Shown here: one piece after another, positions 1-5,898 of the stretch | Position numbering within the stretch: position 1 is the stretch's first letter | How the letters are laid out: the number at the start of each line of letters is the position of its first letter | DNA from: Paramuribaculum sp. | Lineage (GTDB): Bacteria > Bacteroidota > Bacteroidia > Bacteroidales > Muribaculaceae | Assembly: GCA_029051965.1 (NCBI GenBank) | Contig: JAIDJZ010000110.1 | Span: forward strand, 1-5,898 | Length of the DNA stretch: 5,898 bases | Reading direction: 5' to 3' | Notes under the pieces: model-generated | The model's input: only the letters and a program-made list of their open reading frames with translations | Databases searched by the model: none | Told to the model about the DNA's origin: nothing | Position numbers and translations under genes: made by a program

Positions 1-233
1 AGTTAATTCCGCTTGTTTGAGTAGCATTCTGATATTTTCTTTATTAAGATTAAAAGTTTATGAAACACGATTATAAATAAAGGTGGAAGTGGTCTTTCTG
101 CAGAGAAAAGCTTCTTTTTGGAGAAACTATTATAGTAACGGAAAAAGATTCGCTTTCTTGCACGGCGTGACAACAAATAATTGTTAAATCCTCAGGCGGT
201 CCGACGAGTGAACATTCCGACAGACCGCAAGAG
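1..233. other. AT-rich intergenic region, no gene supported
   Basis: This stretch is clearly more AT-rich than the coding DNA to its right, especially over the first 190 bases, and all frames are short. One plus-strand frame is open from the left edge to a TAA at 74-76 (about 24 codons), but its composition is not gene-like and I do not call it the end of a CDS. A small symmetrical AACAA-ATAA-TTGTT element lies at 172-185, and a stronger GC-rich inverted repeat at 196-228 is listed separately. No tRNA, rRNA or clear terminator was found. The region probably serves as the leader of the downstream operon and perhaps as spacer or promoter for a gene beyond the left edge. Confidence 0.6.
196..228. 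repeat. interrupted inverted repeat (hairpin)
   Basis: GCGGTC at 196-201 is matched exactly by its reverse complement GACCGC at 223-228. The 21-base interior can pair further: CG 202-203 with CG 218-219, and GAGT 206-209 with ATTC 214-217 around a GAAC loop, with one G-U pair and small internal bulges. It stands out as a GC-rich island in AT-rich surroundings, only 5 bases before the -33-like TTG of the proposed operon promoter. There is no immediate T run on either side, so it is not a classical intrinsic terminator. It could be a protein-binding site or the end structure of an upstream transcript; the function is unknown. Confidence 0.5.
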
Positions 234-264
234 TTGAATTTGTCAATAAAAAAACGTAAATTTG
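234..264 (+). promoter_or_regulatory. Bacteroidota-type promoter for the holB operon
   Basis: TAAATTTG at 257-264 matches the Bacteroidota -7 consensus TAnnTTTG at every fixed position. A TTG at 234-236, taken as the -33 element, lies 20 bases upstream, within the usual spacing; TTTG at 239-242 is an alternative but only 14 bases away, which is short. Transcription would then begin near 270-272, giving a leader of about 40 bases before the ATG at 313. No Shine-Dalgarno sequence is seen before that ATG, which is normal for this phylum. The motif match is seen directly; its use as a promoter is inferred. Confidence 0.6.
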
Positions 265-312
265 CAATTGTGCGCGACTACATCAAACCTATCACACGCG
301 CCACCGTAAACA

Positions 313-1443
313 ATGAAATTCAGCGACATCCCGGGACACAATTCAATCAAGGAACGAATGCGAAGGATGGTTCTCGAGGACCATCTGCCCCATGCAATAC
401 TTCTGGAAGGTCCGGCCGGCATCGGCAAGCTGGCCCTGGCACGTGCGTTCGCACAATATATCCAATGTGAGAACCGCGATCCTGACGGGGATGCTTGCGG
501 AGTGTGCCGGTCATGCCGCCTGCATCAGTCGATGAACCATGTCGACACTCATTATTCCTATCCGGTAGTGAAACTCGACAACATGAACTCGGCTCCATCG
601 TCGGAGGATTTCTACAGCGAATGGAGCGAGTTTGTCGGCGGAACGGTCTACTCCGACATCGCCGCCTGGACTGCTACATTCAGCAAGCGCAACGCCAAAC
701 CGGTCATCTACGTTGCGGAAAGCGAGCAACTTATCCGGAAACTGGCTTTCACGTCCCACGTGTCGCGCTATAAGATAGTCATCATGTGGCTGCCTGAGCG
801 ACTCCACGAAACAGCCGCCAACAAGCTTCTCAAGATGATCGAGGAGCCTTTCGAGGACACTGTCTTCATTCTGGTCAGCAATTCACCGGCCGAAATTCTG
901 CCGACGATCTACTCGAGAGTACAGCGTCTGGCAATGAAACGACTGCCGGATCAGACCGTCGCAGAAAACCTGATGGCCCGTGGAGGTCTGCAGCCGGCCG
1001 ATGCGATGGCGATCGCCCACAACGCATCGGGAAACATGATAGCCGCGCTGAACCTTCTCGGAAACGACAAGGAGACAAAGACTTTTTTCGACACTTTTGT
1101 GAGTCTTATGCGTCTGGCCTACATGCGCGACATCCGCAAACTGCGCGAGTGGGCCGACGATCTCGCCTCGCGCGGACGCGAGGTCGAAATGGCCTACTAT
1201 GACTATTCGACCCGTATGGTCCGCGAGAATTTCGTGCTCAACTTCAACCGACCGGCACTGACCTACCTGTCGACAACCGAACAGGCATTCGCATCGAAAT
1301 TCGCCCGTTTCATCACCGTCAGGAATGTCGAGAAACTGATCGAAGTGTTCACTGACGCAAAACGTGACATCGCAGGCAACGGAAACGGGAAAATCGTCAA
1401 CCTTGACGTTGCCATAAAAACTATTCTCCTCCTCAAACAATGA
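313..1443 (+). CDS. holB: DNA polymerase III subunit delta' (clamp-loader subunit)
   Basis: This 376-residue protein is the delta' subunit of the clamp-loader complex, which opens the beta sliding clamp and places it on primed DNA in the cytoplasm. A P-loop lies at residues 33-40 (GPAGIGKL), followed by a zinc-module pattern with cysteines 52, 62, 65 and 68. An AAA+ core segment follows with ANKLLKMIEEP (169-179) and the sensor/arginine-finger stretch PTIYSR (197-202, family form SRC). The helical remainder to 376 fits the collar domain. The P-loop Lys39 is kept, but Leu40 replaces the Mg-binding Thr/Ser, and the Walker B position reads IVIMWLPERL (155-164) without the usual acidic pair, so ATP hydrolysis is unlikely; delta' is known as a non-motor subunit. 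The start at 313 is chosen because homology to the family begins at once (KFSDIPGHNSIKERM), and it lies about 40 bases after the inferred transcription start. The stop overlaps the next gene by four bases. The length is slightly above the roughly 330 residues of E. coli HolB. Confidence 0.92.
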   Translation: MKFSDIPGHNSIKERMRRMVLEDHLPHAILLEGPAGIGKLALARAFAQYIQCENRDPDGDACGVCRSCRLHQSMNHVDTHYSYPVVKLDNMNSAPSSEDFYSEWSEFVGGTVYSDIAAWTATFSKRNAKPVIYVAESEQLIRKLAFTSHVSRYKIVIMWLPERLHETAANKLLKMIEEPFEDTVFILVSNSPAEILPTIYSRVQRLAMKRLPDQTVAENLMARGGLQPADAMAIAHNASGNMIAALNLLGNDKETKTFFDTFVSLMRLAYMRDIRKLREWADDLASRGREVEMAYYDYSTRMVRENFVLNFNRPALTYLSTTEQAFASKFARFITVRNVEKLIEVFTDAKRDIAGNGNGKIVNLDVAIKTILLLKQ

Positions 1444-4385
1444 AACCGTTTCTGCAATATGTAGCCGAGACCTATGCGGCCAACGAATCAGAAAACCTGA
1501 TCGACTATTGTTTCGTCTTTCCCAACAAACGAAGTTCGACATTCTTCGCATCATTTCTCGCAAAAGCGATCGGTAGCAACACGCTCGCCCCGGCCACAAT
1601 GACGATTTCCGACCTCGTGACCGCCCTCTCGCCTCGAACCGAGGCCAACCGCTATGAACAGCTTTTCACTCTTTTCAACGCCTACACATCGCAACCGGGC
1701 GTTGAGATTGACTTCGACCGGTTTCTCTTCTGGGGCGAAATGCTTCTCAACGACTTCAACGACGTAGACCGCTATCTTGTCGATCCGAAGGCACTGTTTG
1801 TCAATGTCAGACGGCTAAGGGAGATCTCGTCGACCTATCTGACGCCAGAACAGACCGAAATCATCGAACGCTTCTGGGGCGAACAGTCACCCCACGAACA
1901 CATCGAGCATTTCTGGAAACACATCGACTATGGCGACTCGTCGGGAAGCCGCGCCAAGTTCCTGAAACTATGGGAGGTGCTCCTGCCGCTCTACAATGAC
2001 TATAACGAGAGTCTGTCGGGCCGCGGACTGATTTCTTCAGGAATGCTCTACCGCAACGCCGTGGAGCGCCTCAGGAACGACGCGGAGCTGCCCCTCCCCT
2101 ACCGACGGTTCATTTTTGTAGGCTTCAACGTGCTGTCTACATCCGAAATCGAAATTTTTTCCCAGTTGCGAAAGCGCGGACTGGCCGATTTCTACTGGGA
2201 TTTCAATTCTCCGGCACTCAGAATGACCGACAACCGCGCCCGAAGATTCATCTCGCGCAACATCGAGGAATTCCCGTCGCTCTACCAGCTTGGAGAAGAA
2301 GAAATCAAACTGATGCCGGAAATCTCGATTGTCGGCGTCTCCTCGGCAGTCGGCCAGGTGAAGGCTGCCGCCACCCAGATTTCGAAATGGGTCGGCGAGC
2401 AGGAGATCCATGATCCGAAAAATGCCATCAACACAGCTGTCGTCCTGCCTGACGAAAACCTCTTCATCCCGCTGATCCATTCGATGCCCGAAGATAGAAC
2501 GACACTGAACGTTACAATGGGATTTCCGATCAAGCTGACACCGATAGCGTCGCTCATAGGCTCAATAACGAGTCTTCAGCTGAGAATGCGACGCTTACAC
2601 AGCAAGCCATCGTTTTTCTACGAGGATGTCTGCCCGCTGCTGGCCTCTGCTTCTCTGCAGAAAGCAGACCGGGAGGGATGTGAACAGATCAACGCCGAGA
2701 TCCGCAGAAGGCGTCTGTTTCAGATCAGCGCCGAAGAGATCGTCTCACTCGCTCCGAAGCTCGCTCCGGTGTTCACGCCGCTCGGCAACTCAGCCGACAT
2801 TTCAGGAGTCAGAGCCTACATCGACGGACTCTGCACTTTCCTTGCGGACAACAGCGACTCTGACGACCGGATGGGCCGGCACTTCATCGAAGCCTACCGC
2901 AAAGCTGCCGGCGACCTCTGCGATGCAGCATCGGAATTCGGCATAGCCATGTCGGGATCGGCGTTTTTCAGCCTCGTCCAGAGAACAGTCAACGCCGGTT
3001 CGATAAGCTTTTCCGGCGAACCGCTTGCCGGCCTCCAGATCATGGGAGTGCTCGAAACACGAGCACTCGATTTCGACAACATAATCATGCTGTCGATGAA
3101 TGAAAAGGTTTTCCCACGCAAGCTCTACACCCGCTCATTCATTCCTGACGCTCTCCGTCGCGGCTACGGAATGGCGACTCTCGACTTTCAGGAAAGCATC
3201 TTTTCCTACTATTTCTATCGCCTCATTTCCCGCGCGCGAAATGTCACCTTACTCTATGATGCGCGTCGCGTCGGAGGCAGCAAGTCAAACGAGATGTCAC
3301 GCTATCTGGCCCAGCTGCTCTATATTTTCGGTCAGGGAAAAGTCAGACACTCGCTCGGACTCTATCAGTCCGGTTCGTTCGAGCCGATGCCGGTCGAAGT
3401 CTGCAAGAGTCCGCGAGTGATGGACCTCCTGCGGAAATTCACGCCTGAGGGCGGAACACGCAATCTGTCGGCGTCAGCGATCAACACCTATATCAACTGC
3501 CCGCTCGAATTCTATCTGAGATATGTCGAACGGTTCGACGCCGACGACGAGCTGACAGACTACGTCGACTTCTCGACATTCGGAACAATTCTCCACGAAG
3601 TCATGGAGAAATTCTACAGCGGTTTCCAGAAACGCGACAGCCACGGGCGTCTCATGCCTGCCACAATCACCGGTGAGATGCTCGACGAGGTCATCAAAAG
3701 CGACAGCTCCCCTCGGCTCGACAGAATGATCACGGCAACAATCAACCGATGCTTCAACCGCCTTCCGGAAGAGGAAGAACTTACGCCCCTGACCGGCGAG
3801 ACACTCGTTCTCAGCCACGTCTTCAGAAAGGCGATCATCGAAATGCTGAAAGTCGACCGCGGCAACACACCCTTCACCTTTATCGGGGCTGAGTATGTCA
3901 TCGATGGATCGCTCCGCATATCCGACACTCTGACAGTCAACATAAAACAGATCATCGACCGCATCGACAAAGTCGACGGCGTCATGAGGTTCGTCGACTA
4001 TAAGACCGGCAACGACGAAATCAGCGCCCCTTCGGTGAATGCCCTGTTCGACGGCTCTTCCGACAAGAGAGCAAAAGCTCTGATGCAGCTGCTTCTCTAC
4101 TGCCATATCTACCGCAATGTGGTCGGCGACGACCAGCCGATCCGCCCTGTAATCTACAAAATGCGGTCGCTGATGACTGAAGGCGTGAAACTGTCAACAA
4201 TCGGAACCAACAAAGCGAAACAGACTCTGCTCGATTACCACGATTTCGCCGACGAATTCGCCGAATGTCTCAACCGCGTCATCGAAGAGATTTTCGATCC
4301 CGAAAAAGACTTCACCCAGGCGGAATCCAATCATTCATGCACCTTCTGCAAGTTCAAGACAATCTGTTCACGCGAAGAAAAATGA
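1440..4385 (+). CDS. AddB-like PD-(D/E)XK nuclease with Fe-S cysteines
   Basis: This 981-residue protein resembles the AddB subunit of AddAB helicase-nucleases, which resect double-strand breaks for recombination. The C-terminal third is a RecB-type nuclease domain: His719 in GTILHEVMEKF, Asp840 in the IIDRID motif, and Asp853-x-Lys855 in VDYKTG. These match the metal-binding and catalytic residues of the family. Cys687 (in NCPLEF) with Cys967, Cys970 and Cys976 (C-x2-C-x5-C at the extreme C-terminus) give the four-cysteine iron-sulfur arrangement known from AddB and related nucleases. The middle has a helicase-like segment GVLETRALDFDNIIMLSMNE (about 536-555). The N-terminus starts with FVFPNKRSS and shows no GxxGxGK[ST] Walker A motif, so this subunit probably does not hydrolyse ATP and needs a partner helicase. 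No addA is present in the window. The ATG overlaps the holB stop and the TGA overlaps the hemW start, indicating coupled translation. The frame is intact and near-full length for Bacteroidota homologues; I give no symbol because the AddA partnership is unproven. Confidence 0.87.
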   Translation: MKPFLQYVAETYAANESENLIDYCFVFPNKRSSTFFASFLAKAIGSNTLAPATMTISDLVTALSPRTEANRYEQLFTLFNAYTSQPGVEIDFDRFLFWGEMLLNDFNDVDRYLVDPKALFVNVRRLREISSTYLTPEQTEIIERFWGEQSPHEHIEHFWKHIDYGDSSGSRAKFLKLWEVLLPLYNDYNESLSGRGLISSGMLYRNAVERLRNDAELPLPYRRFIFVGFNVLSTSEIEIFSQLRKRGLADFYWDFNSPALRMTDNRARRFISRNIEEFPSLYQLGEEEIKLMPEISIVGVSSAVGQVKAAATQISKWVGEQEIHDPKNAINTAVVLPDENLFIPLIHSMPEDRTTLNVTMGFPIKLTPIASLIGSITSLQLRMRRLHSKPSFFYEDVCPLLASASLQKADREGCEQINAEIRRRRLFQISAEEIVSLAPKLAPVFTPLGNSADISGVRAYIDGLCTFLADNSDSDDRMGRHFIEAYRKAAGDLCDAASEFGIAMSGSAFFSLVQRTVNAGSISFSGEPLAGLQIMGVLETRALDFDNIIMLSMNEKVFPRKLYTRSFIPDALRRGYGMATLDFQESIFSYYFYRLISRARNVTLLYDARRVGGSKSNEMSRYLAQLLYIFGQGKVRHSLGLYQSGSFEPMPVEVCKSPRVMDLLRKFTPEGGTRNLSASAINTYINCPLEFYLRYVERFDADDELTDYVDFSTFGTILHEVMEKFYSGFQKRDSHGRLMPATITGEMLDEVIKSDSSPRLDRMITATINRCFNRLPEEEELTPLTGETLVLSHVFRKAIIEMLKVDRGNTPFTFIGAEYVIDGSLRISDTLTVNIKQIIDRIDKVDGVMRFVDYKTGNDEISAPSVNALFDGSSDKRAKALMQLLLYCHIYRNVVGDDQPIRPVIYKMRSLMTEGVKLSTIGTNKAKQTLLDYHDFADEFAECLNRVIEEIFDPEKDFTQAESNHSCTFCKFKTICSREEK

Positions 4386-5533
4386 CAGAAACAGCCGAAC
4401 CGAGAGCCGGGATCTATGTCCACATCCCCTATTGCCACTCAAAGTGTGCCTACTGCGACTTCTATTCGACTCCGGCCCGCACGGGAATAGATATCTTTGT
4501 CGACGCCATCAGGCGGGAATTAGATTCCCGACAGCATGAAACCGCAGGCCACCGAATCGCAACGATCTATCTCGGGGGCGGCACCCCGTCGTCGCTACCC
4601 GAAAGCCAGCTCCGGAAACTTCTTGAGATTCTCCCCGTCGGGGAGGCCCAGGAGATCACTATCGAAGTCAACCCGGAAGATGTCAGCGAACGGCTGGCCG
4701 CCTTCATAGCCGAATCTCCGATCAATCGCGTCAGCATGGGGATCCAGACTCTCGACGACAATCAGCTCAGATTTATTGGACGGCGTCATTCCGCATCAGA
4801 CGCAATAGCGGCCTACGAAAGGCTGCGCGCGGCCGGAATCGGAAATATCAGCCTCGATCTGATTTTCGGACTGCCCGGCCAGACGTCCGAATCGTGGAAA
4901 CGGACTCTTTCTGAAACACTCGCCCTCGCTCCGGACCATCTTTCGGCCTACACCCTCATGCTTGAGGAGGGCACTCGTCTGACTGCAATGGTAAAAGCCG
5001 GAAAGCTGACCGAAACGCCAGATTCGGAAATCGAACGGATGTATGATGAGCTATGCCTGCAAACAGCTGCCACCGGATTTGTCCATTATGAGATCTCAAA
5101 TTTCGCCCGCACCGGATTTGAATCAATCCACAATTCGGCCTACTGGGATTTCACCCCCTACATCGGACTCGGCCCGGGAGCGCATAGCTTTGACGGCAGG
5201 ATCCGCCGTTTCAACCCCTCCTCGCTCAAGAAATATCTGGAAACACCGGATAGAGTGACCATTGCTGAAGAGGAATCGACGGCCGACATGATCAATGACT
5301 ACATAATGGTCCGACTGCGCACCGCCCGAGGCCTTAGCCTCGAAGAACTCGCGCGGCGCTTCGGGCAGAAGGCTGCCGACCTGACAGCAGCGGCAGCCGG
5401 TCTCCGCGAAGCTGACGGCGAACTGATGCGAAATGGCGAATGGCTTCGCATTCCGGAACGTTCCTTTCTGGTCTCCGACCCGATCATAGCCAGTCTGTTT
5501 GTCGATCAGGAATCCCTTACCGGCAGATCATAA
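4382..5533 (+). CDS. hemW: HemW-type radical SAM protein (haem chaperone family)
   Basis: This 383-residue protein belongs to the HemN/HemW radical SAM family. The [4Fe-4S] motif is CHSKCAYC (Cys18, Cys22, Cys25), followed by Asp-Phe, whereas true HemN coproporphyrinogen dehydrogenases have a further cysteine at the Phe27 position. Other family blocks are GGGTPS (65-70, SAM binding), EVNPEDV (95-101), RVSMGIQTLDD (116-126), LDLIFGLPGQT (158-168), HYEISNFA (235-242), HNSAYW (250-255) and a HemN_C-like end (about 300-365). HNxxYW has been discussed as a haem-linked motif in HemW. HemW proteins bind haem and are thought to deliver it to target proteins, not to make coproporphyrinogen-derived haem; databases often mislabel them HemN. 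In-frame ATGs at 4265 and 4337 exist, but they lie inside the previous gene and would add non-homologous residues; 4382 gives the ATGA overlap and puts IYVHIPYC at the usual distance from the N-terminus. Confidence 0.93.
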   Translation: MTETAEPRAGIYVHIPYCHSKCAYCDFYSTPARTGIDIFVDAIRRELDSRQHETAGHRIATIYLGGGTPSSLPESQLRKLLEILPVGEAQEITIEVNPEDVSERLAAFIAESPINRVSMGIQTLDDNQLRFIGRRHSASDAIAAYERLRAAGIGNISLDLIFGLPGQTSESWKRTLSETLALAPDHLSAYTLMLEEGTRLTAMVKAGKLTETPDSEIERMYDELCLQTAATGFVHYEISNFARTGFESIHNSAYWDFTPYIGLGPGAHSFDGRIRRFNPSSLKKYLETPDRVTIAEEESTADMINDYIMVRLRTARGLSLEELARRFGQKAADLTAAAAGLREADGELMRNGEWLRIPERSFLVSDPIIASLFVDQESLTGRS

Positions 5534-5568
5534 AACAATGCGCCGGAAATCCGAAGACCCCGACGCAT
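5530..5568 (-). terminator. intrinsic terminator of the convergent barrel gene
   Basis: Read on the minus strand, 5568-5538 folds into a long hairpin. AUGCGUCGGGG pairs with UUCCGGCGCAU (with three G-U pairs), then U-A and C-G pairs close a UUCG tetraloop at 5555-5552, leaving one bulged U. It is followed directly by UGUUUUAU (5537-5530), a U-rich tail. The stem begins 29 bases after the stop of the minus-strand gene. On the plus strand the same DNA has a C-A mismatch and two unpaired positions where the minus strand has G-U pairs, and lacks a clean T run, so it suits the minus-strand transcript much better. It may still slow plus-strand transcription after hemW. The tail overlaps the hemW stop codon at 5531-5533. 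Confidence 0.75.
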
Positions 5569-5597
5569 CGTCCTATTGTATGTTTAGAATTCTGAGA

Positions 5598-5898
5598 TCA
5601 GAAATGGTAGTAGAAACCTATGCTGAGATCGTTGCCGCTGAGATTAAGTCCACCCTTTGAACTGTAAGCGGGTTTTGCAGCATCGTTGACGCCCTGATAG
5701 CCGAGCATACCGATATGGGCCTGGACAGAGAAGTTGTCGGTCAGATTGATAGCGACACCCGGCTTCAGTCCGATTTCCCATACGCAAGCCGTATCCGAAT
5801 CATCATCGTCATTGCTTGTCCAGCCGAGACCTACGCCGACAGTGCCGTCAACAAAGAGATTGACCAGATTGTTTTCGGAACGGAAGAATGTGTAGCGC
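5598..5898 (-). CDS. outer-membrane beta-barrel protein, C-terminal part
   Basis: An open minus-strand frame enters from the right edge and stops with TGA at 5600-5598, giving the last 99 residues of a protein whose start and signal peptide lie outside the window. The residues alternate polar and hydrophobic in strand-length blocks separated by turns: NLVNLFVDGTVGVGLGW, then an acidic loop, then VWEIGLKPGVAINLT, NFSVQAHIGMLGYQG, and the end DLSIGFYYHF. The final aromatic Phe after a strand is the typical outer-membrane insertion signal, and the short strands with Gly/Asn turns fit small Bacteroidota porin-family barrels (OmpW/OmpA-like barrel superfamily). An Asp-rich loop (NDDDDSD, from 5793 to 5813) is likely surface-exposed. 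Function within the family cannot be told. It converges on hemW, with a 64-base gap between stops holding its terminator. Confidence 0.8.
   Translation of the reverse strand, partial: RYTFFRSENNLVNLFVDGTVGVGLGWTSNDDDDSDTACVWEIGLKPGVAINLTDNFSVQAHIGMLGYQGVNDAAKPAYSSKGGLNLSGNDLSIGFYYHF

Noticed and set aside
2..76. Possible 3' end of a plus-strand gene entering from the left
   Set aside because: Only about 24 codons remain before a TAA, the region is AT-rich with no recognisable protein sequence, and such a short open stretch is expected by chance.
172..185. AACAA-ATAA-TTGTT palindrome as an operator
   Set aside because: Five AT-rich base pairs around a four-base loop arise easily by chance in this composition, and nothing ties it to a known regulator.
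234..470. Plus-strand 78-codon open frame starting with TTG at 234
   Set aside because: It overlaps the promoter and the start of holB in another frame, starts upstream of the inferred transcript, and has low-complexity Arg/Gly/Pro/Thr content without a domain.
883..1599. Minus-strand open frame of 238 codons opposite holB and the start of the nuclease gene
   Set aside because: It lies antisense to well-supported coding DNA, crosses a gene junction, and its product (many Cys, Arg, His, Phe) shows no recognisable domain; it is a by-product of codon use in the plus-strand genes.
3474..4106. Minus-strand open frame of 210 codons opposite the nuclease domain
   Set aside because: It is antisense to the conserved nuclease motifs, and its Val/Asp/Phe-rich composition mirrors the GAC/TCG-rich codons of the plus strand; no domain is visible.
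4265..4381. N-terminal extension of HemW by 39 residues from an upstream ATG
   Set aside because: The extension overlaps the end of the nuclease gene, including its Fe-S cysteines, is unlike HemW N-termini, and the ATGA junction at 4382 is the better start.

Overview
The window looks like a chromosomal core segment of a Bacteroidota bacterium, probably order Bacteroidales. Three things suggest this: a TAnnTTTG-type -7 promoter element before the first gene, starts without a recognisable Shine-Dalgarno sequence, and protein variants that recall Bacteroidales homologues (an AddB-like nuclease starting with a 'FVFPNKRSS' segment, and a delta' subunit with 'WLPERL' where the Walker B acids would be). 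The assignment rests on reading alone, and I would not name a genus.

Layout. Bases 1-233 are AT-rich and carry no gene I can support; the notable element is an interrupted inverted repeat at 196-228. A good Bacteroidota-type promoter lies at 234-264. It is followed by three plus-strand genes, each pair overlapping by four bases (ATGA): DNA polymerase III delta' (313-1443), an AddB/RecB-type PD-(D/E)XK nuclease with iron-sulfur cysteines (1440-4385), and a HemW-type radical SAM protein (4382-5533). The overlaps imply one transcript with coupled translation. On the minus strand, converging on this operon, is the 3' end of an outer-membrane beta-barrel gene (5598 to the right edge). Its likely intrinsic terminator sits between the two stop codons, with its U-rich tail running into the hemW stop.

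How the genes fit together. The first two act on DNA: delta' belongs to the clamp loader that loads the sliding clamp at replication forks, and the AddB-like protein is a probable double-strand-break end-processing nuclease. HemW belongs to haem delivery and has no obvious functional tie to them, so the operon looks like a housekeeping cluster rather than a dedicated system. I see no mobile element, CRISPR array, tRNA or rRNA, and no clear sign of a novel defence or metabolic system. The points most worth checking are the AddB-like protein without a visible Walker A motif, the ATPase-degenerate delta', the upstream inverted repeat and the convergent terminator.
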